NCBI GenBank assembly: GCA_025201705.1
Contig: MU616608.1
Coordinates: forward strand, 1-42,503
Direction: 5' to 3'
DNA from: Dissophora ornata
Taxonomy: Eukaryota; Mortierellomycota; Mortierellomycetes; Mortierellales; Mortierellaceae
Length of the DNA stretch: 42,503 nucleotides
The position numbers and the translations under genes were made by a program. The notes below the pieces were generated by a model, which had not been told where the DNA came from, made no database searches, and was given only the letters and a program-made list of their open reading frames with translations. This document shows, piece after piece, positions 31,624-42,503 of this stretch (position 1 is its first letter; each line of letters begins with the position of its first letter).

Positions 31624-33355
31624 ATGAGTATTGCACGACCCATTCTGACGTCGCTTCCAAAGCTGCCCTCGCCAGAACTATGGCCGTCAATTTACAAGGC
31701 ATCAAGGGCGCGTGGGCAATTGAGAGTGTCTGTCATGACGGAAGATGTCGCTAGTAAGTTGGATGGGGGGGCTCGTATAATATGGAGAGCTTGCAGAAGG
31801 TTTGCAACGCGTCTGTGAGGGGGAGGCGGCTACCGCATTTCAAGTCGATCCAACGATGAACCTGTTGTCCTTGTCCCTTCTTCTAGATATGGCTGCCAAG
31901 AAGATAGAAATCGGAAATCACCCCAATCGGTCTATCATTGAACTTTTTGCAGGTGAAGCAAAATAACGGCGGTCGAATTGTGAACCAAAGATCCTGAATC
32001 TGGAGGCAGGCATTGACAATTTTCTATGGTGGCACGGTTCGCTCTTGCATTTTCTTTGAACATGTGTGTGTGTCAATGTGTATACGCGCATGTCTTTAGG
32101 CCCTGGACAACTGACTCGATCGATGGCATTGGCTGGTGCGAAGAAAGTAATAACGGTCGAGAATGGCGAAACCTATCAAAGCTCATTAAAGGTAAAAAAA
32201 TTAAAAGGCAACGGATCAGGGGAAGCCATCCAAGGGAACAAGCAGAGATGTCATGGGCCACAGAGAAATTCTAATATTCTTCCCCCACCCCTGAAAAATA
32301 GACACTCTTGGAAAGTTCAGAAGGCAGGATCGAAAATTTCAGTATGAACCCGTTCACAGATCCGTTTGAAGAGCTGCTGCATAAAGGAGCAATTCCAGGA
32401 CTGAAGCCTCAGCCCTGGGACAATATACACACGGATGTGATGGTAGTGGGCTGTTTGCCAAACTCGACCATGGGCGAGAAGGTGTTGGTGGATTTGTTGA
32501 CGGCGTCAATAGACAGGATGGGGATCTTTGGACTGGGACGCGTGGAAATGTACATGTTTTGTTTCAAGGATGCCGCCAAGGTAATGAAAAATGAAGAGAT
32601 GGGGGCAAACTGTGTGAGATGGGATTTAGGACTTGAATTCAGTTACTTAAAAACGATTTTCCTCTATCTTCATACTTCCGACATTTTTTAAATATATGTT
32701 TTTTTTTGGCAGAGGATACTTGCAGCTCCGGGCACGCCGGCAAGGAACAGGGTGTCGCTGACAGCAGAGGCAGCAGCGGAAATTACTTCACTGATGCGTC
32801 CTGCGGCCCACAATTTCTATTTACCTTATGAATATGAACTCTTGCGAATTGTGCCACACGAGAAGCCCAAGCTGTTGAGTAAGATTCATAACGCGTGCGC
32901 CGACGAGGAAAAAAAAAAAGGCAGGGGGGTACATGTTTCGATCATTTTGAGTTGACAAAGTGCTATTATTTTTGTTCCTTTTTCTAGCGTCAATGGAAGT
33001 CATGGATTTCTGCTTGAGGAGCCTGTTTACAAGCAAGTCGCACTCTCTAAGCAAAGTCATCAAGTAGGTGTTTTCAGTCCACGTCCTCTCCAGAAGCAAC
33101 GTCATTTTTTAAGATCCAAGCACGACCAAGTACCGTTTCTAACAGACCTATTATTTTCATTTCTTGAAAACTAGATTGCTTGGCCCTGGTGCAGATATCT
33201 TGCTGGGGCGACTGAGCTTTGACCACGATATCAAAATCAAGCATATGACATTAGATCAACTGAACGAGGTCGCGCTCAAGTTCGACCAGTGGCCACTCCG
33301 ACCCACTGTCCTGTACGATGACATGATCATGCACGAGAGTAAACGAAAGCGATAG
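31624..33355 (+). CDS. Mitochondrial transcription factor B / rRNA dimethyladenosine transferase-like protein
   Basis: Seven coding exons: 31624-31753, 31887-31952, 32100-32191, 32302-32580, 32713-32878, 32988-33063 and 33175-33355, giving 329 residues with every junction in frame. Exons 2-3 join to produce the SAM-binding signature NRSIIELFAGPGQLTRSM followed by VITVENGE. The late half contains DVMVVGCLPNS in the position of the catalytic motif. It ends with FDQWPLRPTVLYDDM, found in fungal mtTFB relatives. The N-terminal 40 residues are basic/hydrophobic and could be a mitochondrial targeting region. The catalytic motif NLPY of true dimethylases is altered here to GCLPNS. It may therefore function mainly as a transcription factor (Mtf1-like). 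It is tandem to CLF1 with 246 bases between stop and start. Confidence 0.88.
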
Positions 33356-33506
33356 ATGCCCCCCTCCCCAGCTTGAGTTGCTAGTTTTTCGGCATTTTCT
33401 TCCTTCTCAAATTTAAAAAAAAAAGAAAAAAAAAAGACGTAGATCATTCACAAGAACGCGCACTGCTTTATTTTTGTCTAGAAGTACACCAATATCTCTA
33501 TTTCTA

Positions 33507-36253
33507 TTATGATTTGGATGCCTTGGATGCTCGCTTGCGCACATTCTCTGCTCCAACCTGCTTTTTCGACACCGTCTTATTCGCACCTCTGAACTTTCTC
33601 GGGTCCTTATTGCTCATTCTCGTCTTATCCCGCATTCCCTCACCACCCTCCCAGAATGCACCTGAACCTCCTGCTATCTTGACAGGACTCTCGCCACAGA
33701 CACAAGGCTTGTCGCTCACAGTCTGTTCTCTCGAGCAGTGTCCACAGATCATCCTCTTTGCAAACTCACATCCATGATCCTCCTTTTCGTCATGACACAA
33801 ATGACAGGCGTAAATCTTGGAGCAACATGGGAACCGGAACCAACGACGCGATTTCTTGTAGTGCTCACAGGCTCCCTTTCGAGGCAAAGGTTCCCCAACC
33901 TTCAGTTCGAAATCAAGGCCACCGTTCTTGGCCTTGCGATTTAGCGCCTTTTTCTTGAGAGGGAGTTGTTCCAGATCCGCCTTACTGGCTTTCATCATGT
34001 CCCCTGGACTCAACTTTACGAACTTGATCTCACCCTCCATCGAAAAGGTCAGGCGCACGTGGCATTTTCGACAGTTGGCCGTTGCAGACATGCCGCGACC
34101 GACGCGTTGCCTGAATCCAGTAGGTGCTGCGTGATTGGATACAGATCCAGAGCCTTGAGTTGAAGGCGGTTCAGTACCTTGTGTCACCTCAGCGTCGACA
34201 CTCAGCGCGACATTCGTATTCGCCCCATGGCCGTCTCCCGTGGAAGCCCCTAAGATTTGGTCACACTCGCTGCAGGTCGGCACGAACGCCGATGGCAAGA
34301 TGTCGAACGCAGTGCAACCAGCCAGATCCAGGAACCCCAAAGTCCTGGACTGCATATGAATGTACTCAGTCCGGAAATGTGCCCCCATCAACGACTGACA
34401 GTTTTCACAGGTCCTCCATTTCCGTTTATCATTGGGAGAGGATGTTGTCGACGACGAGGATCCTGACTGTCCGGCCTGCAACTGATTGCTACTGTCGTCT
34501 GGCTTAAGATCTGCAATCTCGAACAACCCTTTGCAGCGATTGCAACGGACAAGAAGATTCAGTGAACGGCAGTAGAGAAGTGAAATGTGATCCAATTTAA
34601 GATCTGGCATCCGGATTTCGATACCCCTCTTAGGTGCCGCTGTATCAACCAAAGGCCCTGCTTCAGAAGCACCCTGCTCCTGATCCTCATTCTCGCTCTG
34701 ATCGTCCTCCTCTGCAGAATCCGCGTCAATATCCGAGCCGCTGTCGTCAGAATCCTCCTCCTCCTCCTCCTCCTCCTCCTCCTCCTCCTCCTCCTCCTCG
34801 TCGTCATCGTCGTCCTCGCTGGTAACCACTCCGTGATCCTCATATAGTTCAAAATTGCGCCTAGGAGGCTGCGGTGCTGGTGCATCCACGTAGATCAGTT
34901 TTCGGTTCCGTTCCAGGTGTTGATCATGGCTGCTGAGACCTCGATCACGAGCGTTCTGACGTTCAGATCCAGTCAGAGATGACTGTGTACTCTGCGCTTG
35001 AGCCGCAGGCTTCACTACTGGTGGTGCCTTCGCTGGCGTTGGTTTGGGAGGAGCGGCGGTGGCTGCGGTTTGAGCAGGTAGGTTCATGAACTCCTTGAGA
35101 TCGCGATTGAGCTGGTTCAGGAGCTGGAACAACGACAACTGAGGCGAAGCCGCCACAATATTGCGAAATCCCTGTTCAACATTCCTATGCAGGACCCCAT
35201 TGTATAAATAAAAGGTCGTTGAGTAAATGGTTTTTTTTTTTTGTGGTCCAAACGTTATTACTGCGGGTTGGGATCCGCCATCCGCCATTTTTTTTTCTCT
35301 CTTTTTTTACGTTACCTTGCACGCCATAGCTCGATCTCAGGGTTCTGACCGTCCTGCTTTAACCGGATCTCACAAGGTTCCAGAGGGAACTCCTTGGGCA
35401 CCAGCAGATTGATCCAGAGTGGTCCCTCCCAAGACACTGGCATCTTCGGGCCCTTCTCCACTGATTCCAGTCCAATCTGAACCTCCGTCGCAGAAACAGT
35501 CGAAAACGTCGCTCGAAAGCGCGCCTGAATCTGATTCATCTGCTTCTGTCGCTGGACACCTGCTTGTTCGATCTCCTGAGCCGTGAACTGCTTTTGGACA
35601 GGTTTAATCAAAGGCACTGCGGCTGGTGCTGTCAGCTTTTGTGTATTTGCCTTCGGGGCCTCCTTGGAGGAGGAAGAAGGAGTTGTTGTCTTTGCGGAAG
35701 GTTTGGGCAATGGGGGCGGAAGGGAAGGTGTTGAGGTATTGGATGTTGGGGCATTAGATCCTGCCGTGGTGGATCCAGTAGTCTTCTGCTCGCCGTGACC
35801 CACGAAACGGATCGTGGGCGCTGGCGGCTTTTGTAATAGCTGCTCCATATTGACATCTAGCCAGTTCAGGTGTGCAAGCAACGATTTCTTTTGATGTGCC
35901 GTTTCTGCAAATCCTCGCTCGAGATTGGTGGTGAATCCTTTTGGGATATCCTTGTTGAGAACCTGAACGCCGCACGGTGTCTCTGGGTAATCATTGGGGA
36001 CTATGAGCTCGATATGGAGCGACTCGATCTCGTAAGGGAAGTCGGGATCGCTAGGAACGATCTTGAGTTGATAGACGTCGCTGCTGTCTTTCCTGGAGGA
36101 GTTGGTGCTGCGAAAGGAGCTCTTGTAGCGGCTCTGGACCTGGGAGATTTCAAAGGCACGGGCGGACGCTGCCTCCTGCCCCTGGCTGACGTTCTGGAGT
36201 GGTCGAGGGACGGGTTTGCGCACTGGTGCTCGTGCTACATTAGTGGTGGCCAT
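33507..36253 (-). CDS. RWD-domain and CHY zinc-finger protein
   Basis: Two exons, 36253-35316 and 35184-33507, splice in frame (GTAACG donor, GCATAG acceptor; junction WRARNVEQGF) to 871 residues. Two RWD-like segments are visible: residues about 65-180 (PYEIESLHIELIVPNDYPETPC) and about 255-345 (WINLLVPKEFPLEPCE). A poly-Glu run, encoded by a CTC repeat on the plus strand (34753-34799), lies in the middle. CXXC pairs occur at about residues 560-700. The C-terminal CHY zinc finger (residues 752-811) has CEHYKKS, FRFPCC, CHLCHDE, HGCEFAKRMICGHC and CVCGE. CHY fingers bind zinc and often occur with RING or redox functions; RWD domains mediate ubiquitin-pathway contacts. No RING finger is visible here. 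The specific role is unknown. Confidence 0.88.
34753..34799 (-). repeat. CTC/GAG microsatellite encoding poly-Glu in the CHY protein
   Basis: Sixteen or so CTC units on the plus strand read as GAG (Glu) codons in the minus-strand CHY gene, continuing into TCG/GTC units that read as Asp codons. The repeat length probably varies among strains and changes only the linker between the RWD and CHY halves. Confidence 0.85.
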
Positions 36254-36475
36254 TCTAGTTTGGTCTGGGGGGGTGGCTGATTGGTTGATTAGGGTAGTGA
36301 ATGCAGGAGATCTGGGTGAATGAACGAATGGTTGAGAAACGAAATAGCGAATGCAGAGCAAGTTTAAATATCCTCGCACGAAAAAAGCAAGGCCATGATT
36401 GATTGGGGTCGATCGACATGTATTTTATTCGATGAACAATATGCAAGAGTATTTGTCGCGAGAGCAAACGTCTCT

Positions 36476-39400
36476 CTATTTCCCAGCAGGAGTAGTGTCT
36501 CGCAGCAGGCTACCCTGGGATCCCTCTCCTTGCACTGCTTGGACTGGTTCGATCGCTGTATTGGCAGAAGAACTAGCGGTCGTTCCTGACCCCATTCTCT
36601 CCGGATGGTGATAGTAGACGTCGTTAATTCCCTGGACAGCAGAGTTTCTGTTTGAGGACGTGCCCGAGGCTGTTGCATCCACCGCATCAACTGCTGTTTG
36701 GGAATCAGATGACCCGGCTTCAGTTTGCGCCACTGGCGACTGCGGTAGTCCCTGAGGACTTTGACTCTGAACAGGGCTCGCGGAGGCATACGCTGCAGCA
36801 ATAACCATAGTATTCTCGCGCCCATCAACTGGGCTCGAGAGATCCTCGTCCTGTCCACCTCCAACAAGGTTGTCGCCTTCGTCATAGCTTTGAGGTACAT
36901 CCGAGCCCTGAGTGGGCAGCATCAATGGTGGTTTAGCCAGAGCAGCCTCCACATGCTCGTGCGTGTGGTGCCCATCATCCGAACCCGTGTTCACGTTATT
37001 GAGTCCGATTCTTGACTCCTCATCTGTGGTCGACTTTCCACCATCTCCCTTCTTGAGAGGCAGCCAAAGAGTGGGGAGAGGTCCTGCAATCGCTGGATGA
37101 CTGTACTGTCGCATTCCAGAGTTCAAAACGCCTGGGTATAAGGTCATGGGTGGCTGTCTATAGTCCGTGTATCGATCAGGGAACACCTGATAGTCGTCTT
37201 CCTCAACAACGCTCTTAGGAATACGGCGTCGGACGCCTCCTGGAGTGGTCACAGCTGTTGCAGTTCCAACTGCAGTGCCGTTTCCGCTGCCGTTGACCGC
37301 CTTGGAGGCCCCACTGTTGTTTTGATCCACGTTGATCAGGATGTGTCCAGGAACCTGGGAAGCCGGTCCAACTGCCGCTGCAGGTGCAGAGGGATCCTCT
37401 TGCGCAGACTCATCGTTGTAGGGCTCCAACTGCGACTCGATCTCGGCTGGGCGAAGGAGTTCCAGTGGAACATATTCAGCAGAGCTCTGGTACCGGGATG
37501 TGGTGTAAACCCAGAACGAGATGGTGCCAATAGGGAGAGGAACCATCAATCCTCCAAGAAGATAGGATTGCTTCAACATGAACAGGCCCAACATGGTCGA
37601 TTGAAAGATGAGCAAACCTATCATAAGGCGGTTGTAGACCATTGGCCACGTTTGTCCAGCTGATTCGTAGGGGTGGAAGAGAACGTATAGCGACTGGTAC
37701 TTAAACACGACGTAGCCAAGGGCAAAGTAGAGGACTCCGAACACGAGAATCAAGGGCTTCATGCACGAGTAGATCATAACGATGACCATAGCCAAAGTCG
37801 CGTTCGAGTAGACGACGCCATGATGGAGCTCTGGCGGGGCACGCGCCTCGGCGTAGTCGCGAGGGGTCTTGGACAGGATTCCATGGAAGGCCTGGTCGAA
37901 CATGTCTCCAATTTGCAACAGCTGAACAGGGAACAGGCCGATTCCTTTCAAAATCAGGTAGTTGACAAAGAAGGGCGCAACACGAGGCAAAGAAACGGCC
38001 AGCAAAAGTGTAAGCTCCCCAAGGTTGTGGTAGACCTTGTTGACTGTTTGAGCCAAGGTTCCGACCACGGTGAAGACGAGGACAACGTTGAAGAGAATGA
38101 ACGTGAAGTATTTGTTGTACAGCGATCGAGCAACTCCTGAATGCGATTGAATGCCCTGTCTCCTGCAAAGGGCCTCCAAGATCTTGGGGACAACGGCCAG
38201 AAACAATGTAACACCGACGGTGGGAAGGAATCCCTGGATCACGTCCTTCAGGAGAGGGCTTTTCTCGGCGATTTTGGTAATGCCGGGGATCAGCTTCTCC
38301 AAGGAGTCGAGGTTCAGGAAGGAGGAGAACACACCAATGGGACCAGTCCAGAAGAAGATTAGGAAGAAAACGGTCGTGTTGACGACAACAGATCTGACAC
38401 CAAGCTCGCTGGGGGGGAGGTTCAAGTTGTCCCAGAAGACGTCGCGGGGTTCAGGAGCAAGAGTCGTTTCGCAAGTGAGCGTCTGTTGCGTGTTGACTGT
38501 TTGTGCAAGGACTTGCTACAATGTACATAGAAAGAAAGTGGAAGAGTTTGAGTGTGTGATTCCTGATGTGTCCAAGTCCAGACTAGAACCATGAAAGATC
38601 CTAATAACTTACAGCGGAATGCATCTCCTCAAAGGTGACGAATCCAATACTGGTGGTTGGGAAAATACGTGACAGGCGCATCTTTTGAACAGCCTTATCC
38701 AAGGTCGCGAAAATCTCTTTGAGGTGGTTAATCTTGTCCACTTTCTTGCCAAATATTCCCAAAAATCCCAGACGCATAGTAGGCCGATTCTTCTCTTGTG
38801 GACGAAGAAGGGATGTGTTCTCGTCAGTATCCTCATCATTTTCATCCGTCGCTGTGTGTCCCTCTGTAATCATCCGGTCGTTTTCGTTCTCGATCTTGTC
38901 AGGGTCGTATCCAGGCACACCCGAAGGATTGCCATAATAACTAGTGTAGGCCTCCTCGAGACTCCTCAATGCGTGCGCTCGTTGCTCGATCATTCGCTTC
39001 AAAGTCCTCACATGGCGACACACGTGTGCACTTTCCACGGTTCCGACGCCTAACGACTCGTAGAAAGTCGCTAATTCCCGGTCGCTCTGAAGTTGATCAG
39101 GAAGACCAACTACCATCACACTGCGATTGGTGATGGACATTGCACGTTTCAACAAATACTTGCGACGGAGGATAATATAGTCCTCGTACGTATTCCAGAT
39201 CGTGTATATTGCGAGGAGGGAGAACATCCAGGTGAAGGTGAATTGAGTGAAGAGATAGAGAAGCGAGGTGCCTTGGATTCCCGCTGGTGTTTGTATGATC
39301 GAAAGTATGCCGCCTCCGGCCCTAGGGCCATTAGGGTCCGTTGGGTCGCCACCATCTCTGCTCGAGTAGATGTTGACGGGCATGATAATCAAGAGACCGG

Positions 39401-40405
39401 GGATAGCGAAGCACGCAATCAACTTCATACCCATAGTGAAAAACCGCAGAAGCTATTGATGAGAGGCGAGTAAGCTTGTCAGCATAACCATCGGCGAAGC
39501 GCAATAGAAAGTGTAAAAGATGTGGCGTGCAAAAATACACACACAACAGGAAATCCCACGGTCATCTAAGCAGGCGCACAAGCCTTGCCGTGGTGTAAAC
39601 ATTATGCACTGACTTTGCTTTGTCGAGTGCATCGGTCCATAACGGGTTGCCGAGATAATCATGACTGCCATCCAAGCTTACCATCACTGCGTCGAGCCCG
39701 ACGCAATCGAGCACCTCTGCCTCTGGGATACGCAGCAACTGCGGGATCCATCCAAAGAACGTTGATGAAAGGATAGGGGGCGTGTGTCTAGTTGCAGACC
39801 AATAGAAAATTCAGGGACGGAATACCAAAAATAACGGTTAACCCCTGTGCTTGTCAGATCTTTGCCTCGGTTCAGTCTTTGCCTCCAGCAGGAGGGCTGT
39901 GGTAAATCCTCCCTGTGCCATGATGCAATCTACATCAGACGTCATATCAGAGCACATACCTGCGGAGCTTTGTGCGAGGAGCAAACATGACAATCCATCG
40001 AGTGCGGAGAACGCAAAAGAGAAGGAAGGATAGTACGCCAAGGGTGATGGAGATGACCAGCTGGGCCGTGAGACCAGTGGAATTGCTGGCCTTTGCGGGG
40101 GTGCCTATCAGTTACAATTGAGGGAGCGTCGCCATCCTGGTTAGCTGCTGGGCGAGTGGTTGTGGACCTGAAACAGTTTCGTGCCGTGGAATCTTCGTAC
40201 CTACTCGCCCGATACCCTGGGTCTCATAGACATCTTCTTGTCCGTAGTAGTCCAGGACCCTAAAGAAAGCCAACCATAAGGAGGGTCCTGGTGAGGTGGC
40301 GTTGGAGACAAACCCGTTTCTGCAAGTGCGCGGGGCTGTTGCTGTTCTCGCTACACTCTTGCCAGCGAAGAGGGTTTACCTGAAAGAGGACTGAGAGGGG
40401 TCCAT
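36476..40405 (-). CDS. CSC1/OSCA-like calcium-permeable stress-gated cation channel
   Basis: Six coding exons on the minus strand: 40405-40380, 40259-40201, 40104-39960, 39787-39682, 39452-38613 and 38515-36476, together 1071 residues. Every junction keeps the frame. Exon 3 gives the first transmembrane helix (LTAQLVISITLGVLSFLLF) and exon 4 the LRIPEAEVLDCVGLDA segment. Exon 5 has RFFTMGMKLIACFAIPG and the cytosolic loop starting RSVMVVGLP, with a Glu/Asp-rich insertion. Exon 6 begins just before the family motif PRDVFWDNL and carries the channel core (ELGVRSVVVNTTVFFLIFFW onward, YPFxxG-like YHPYESAGQTW). The last 300 residues are a disordered Ser/Asp-rich cytosolic tail. The TMEM16-like pore conducts cations in response to osmotic or mechanical stress. 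The first coding exon is only 26 bases and is the least certain. Confidence 0.9.
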
Positions 40406-40799
40406 TGAAGGTTGTGGTGTGTTTGGTCTTCCAAGGCAGGGTTGCCGACAAAACAAGCCAATGGAGGTGCGTTAATGGATCGGGGAGAAATGAATGAATG
40501 AATGGATGAAGGAGACGGCGAGGGAAAAAAAAAACGATTGTCCGCGTGGGGTCTTCCGAGGAAGGCGTGTGGCCATTTTTTTTTCGTTTTTGTGCTCTCT
40601 TTGTTTTTCCGTAAATGCTGCAGCTCTTTCATATCGACCCCCATCATCCACACAGCCCGATCCCTTGCACCGCAACATAAACATCCGCACCACACGCACA
40701 GGACACACACTTGTTCAGCTAGATGGGCGATCAGACGCGCATATCATTCATCTTTAATCAGCTAGAGCCTAGCTCATCGACCCTTTCACCGCCCTATTT
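40406..40799. promoter_or_regulatory. CSC1-like gene upstream region and NAA50 3' flank
   Basis: This 394-base gap lies between the channel start codon (40405) and the NAA50 stop (40800), both genes on the minus strand. It should contain the channel promoter. Short A and T runs occur at about 40525-40535 and 40577-40585, plus a GAAT repeat near 40491-40503. No gene was seen. Confidence 0.45.
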
Positions 40800-41627
40800 C
40801 TACTCTGCGATCAAGACCTTTTCCAGCCTGAACGCATCTGCAACGTCAAGCTGTGGGTAATAGTTCGCACATGTCTCTGCCACCTCGAATCCACGCTTCT
40901 TGTAGAAGTTTAATGCCTCCTCGTTGTTTGTCTGGACATGCAGATACACCTTAGCGATCTTGGGTCCACTCGAAGGTGGGAGCTCCGCGTTCTCCAGAAT
41001 GTGATCCAGCAGCTGGGATCCTATATAACGCAAAATGGCAAGCAAATGCCCAACCGCATGAGTATGGTATCCCTCTTCTTCCATTCAGCCAAAAAAAAAA
41101 AAAAAAAAAAAAAAATCGCCACAATTGACGCCTGTTCCAACGATGATTCATCTTCCTGTCAAAAGCGTTCTTTTCATACCCAAGCCAAGTCGACGGTAGG
41201 GTGCAAGGACGCCCAGGGTTGCAATGTAAAGTTGCTGCAATGAACTTGATCCCTGCACCTTCTCCTTGCGACAACACACGGCGCCGACGCAAACATCATT
41301 GAAATAGACTAATAAGTTGAAAACCGGCAAACAGCGATAGATTAGCTCCATTGACCCGAATAATAACAATGCTCAGTAGATATTAAACCGCGCTACAGAG
41401 GGTCTTGTTGGACACGTACTAATCTTGGCAAACTCGCCAACTTCAAGAATCTCCTTGTAGAAGCTGGCGGTGTAGACGACGGGGAAGAGGACAGTGTTCA
41501 GACGCTTGAGCTGGCCCAGGTTGTTGGGTGTGATGTCTCCGAGTCCAACGCGGAATGCGGCCGACTTTGGTTTGTCTTCGTTTGTGGCGGTTGTAGTGGA
41601 GCTCATGTCGATGGCTGGGGGAGTCAT
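40800..41627 (-). CDS. NAA50: N-alpha-acetyltransferase 50-like GNAT (NAA50 family)
   Basis: Three exons: 41627-41420, 41308-41180 and 41020-40800, giving 185 residues (178 if translation begins at the second in-frame ATG, 41606). Family segments follow in order: LGDITPNNLGQLKRLN, FPVVYTASFYKEILEVGEFAKI, YFNDVCVGAVCCR, LYIATLGVLAPYRRLGLGS (the R-x-x-G-x-G acetyl-CoA loop), VYLHVQTNNEEALNFYKKRGFE and the ending RLEKVLIAE. The domain covers the whole protein. NAA50 acetylates protein N-termini and binds the NatA complex. The second intron (41179-41021) contains a 25-base A tract on the plus strand. The choice between the two start codons, seven residues apart, is not decided by the sequence. 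Confidence 0.92.
41091..41115 (+). repeat. (A)25 homopolymer inside NAA50 intron 2
   Basis: Twenty-five consecutive A on the plus strand lie inside the second intron of the minus-strand gene, where they read as T. They lie about 70 bases from the acceptor, longer than a normal polypyrimidine tract and a likely site of sequencing or length variation. Confidence 0.85.
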
Positions 41628-41983
41628 GTGAAGTGGCGAGGAGAGAATTAGCAGTAAGGGAGGGAGGGATGACAGAGAAGCTGCAACAGGGATGTGGGAC
41701 CTCTCTTTCAGGTCCACGTCTTCCCTCCAAATTAGGGGTCGCGACGCACCATCAGTGTGTTTACCCACTGTGGCTGATTGCCGCCAAAGAGCAGTCCTGA
41801 TCACTCATCATACCACACTGACCACCACCACCGCCCCGCAAGTTCGCTGCTGTTGCTCGTTGGATGATGATCCCAGATACGGACGCGACGCTTGTCAAAC
41901 ACATCTCGAAGATAGAATGATACTACACAACTCCCTGATTTATTATACTGTTTCTCTCAAGTTCGAGTCAGATGAGTCTGGCC
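41628..41983. other. Spacer between NAA50 and the OMP decarboxylase gene
   Basis: This 356-base region contains the NAA50 promoter on the minus strand and the 3' flank of the decarboxylase gene. The frame upstream of the NAA50 ATG stays open to about 41804 but is C/T-rich leader. No further gene was seen. Confidence 0.5.
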
Positions 41984-42480
41984 TTACTTGGAGATTCGCT
42001 CAAGATAAGCGTTCCATCCAGCCTCCTGGTACCGCTTGGCCTCCTTGGCAGCGTCCCTGCCATTGCCATAGATACCGCGTCCGACAATGATAACGTCGCA
42101 TCCACGGTCATACACAACTTCCCGAGGGTGCTTCCATTGCTGGCCCAAACCATCGGATGTTTGGTCCAGACCAACACCAGGGGTCATATAGATGAAATCG
42201 TCGCCTTCCTGGTCCTCATATCGGCGCATGGCAATGAATCCAACAACAAAGTCCTTGTACTTGCGCGCCAGTTCGACGGTCGTGTTGGTGTAGTCACCCT
42301 TGGCTAGCGTTCCTGCAGAGGACATCTCTGCCAACAGGAGCAAGCAGCGGTTCAAGGGAAGTCCAACCTCGCGAAGTCCCTGAATGATGCCCTCACCAGG
42401 AACAGTGTGGGCGTTGGTGATATCGGACCAAGAAGCGATCTTGTACACTCCAGAGCTATACTGGAGCTTGACAGTGTTGC
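41984..42480 (-). CDS. URA3: Orotidine 5'-phosphate decarboxylase, C-terminal part (cut by window edge)
   Basis: The last exon of the gene is visible, 42480-41984, starting after a TTCAG acceptor with a 2-base partial Gly codon. The first residues are [17 protein letters not shown], which in other fungi follow the catalytic DxKxxDI segment, here outside the window. The exon then has [57 protein letters not shown] and [14 protein letters not shown], covering the phosphate-binding part of the TIM barrel. The enzyme makes UMP from OMP, the last step of de novo pyrimidine synthesis. The N-terminal half and the catalytic Lys/Asp motif lie beyond the window edge. There is no sign of disruption in the visible part. 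Confidence 0.94.
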
Positions 42481-42503
42481 CTGAACGGGTATTTTTAGGG
42501 GGG

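Overview
The window is nuclear DNA of a fungus. The genes are split by many short GT-AG introns of about 70-160 bases, and the proteins are clearly fungal (eL6, Clf1/crooked-neck, Surf4/Erv29, RPAC2, Csc1-type channel, Ura3-type OMP decarboxylase, mitochondrial TFB). The mixture of intron-rich genes, AVT-type vacuolar transporter, S41-like secreted protease, CREB-type bZIP and CAA/GGA microsatellites is most like an early-diverging fungus of the Mortierella group. That placement is an inference; no rRNA or mitochondrial marker is present.

Layout. 1-2.8 kb is low-complexity, microsatellite-rich DNA without a convincing gene. 2.8-5.7 kb holds a secreted Asp/His-rich protein (+) and a convergent single-pass membrane protein (-). 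6.9-8.5 kb is ribosomal protein eL6 with a 12-base first coding exon. 8.8-12.2 kb is a large secreted S41-type peptidase. 12.47-13.78 kb is a decayed vacuolar amino-acid transporter: its N-terminal half is missing, the frame is broken and there is an internal stop. 13.8-15.5 kb (-) is a disordered unknown protein sharing a divergent promoter with an OB-fold/CCCH/methyltransferase protein (15.8-17.3 kb, +). 17.4-19.2 kb is a CREB/ATF-type bZIP gene with a regular CRE-half-site array, a TATA box and overlapping uORFs upstream. 20.6-22.6 kb carries Surf4 and RPAC2.

23.3-28.2 kb is an accessory island between two housekeeping genes (RPAC2 and CLF1). It contains a degenerate hAT-family transposase (-), immediately followed upstream on the same strand by a Fanzor (eukaryotic TnpB-like) C-terminal remnant. 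About 1 kb further is a second, more decayed Fanzor remnant on the opposite strand. This is the most unusual part of the window.

28.4-33.4 kb carries CLF1 (nine coding exons, the first intron apparently GC-AG) and a mitochondrial TFB/rRNA dimethyladenosine transferase (seven coding exons). 33.5-42.5 kb is a minus-strand series: a two-RWD plus CHY-zinc-finger protein, a CSC1/OSCA-like channel (six coding exons), an NAA50-type N-acetyltransferase and the 3' part of the OMP decarboxylase gene, cut by the window edge. Apart from the shared divergent promoter at 15.6 kb there is no operon-like organisation; most genes are unrelated housekeeping functions.
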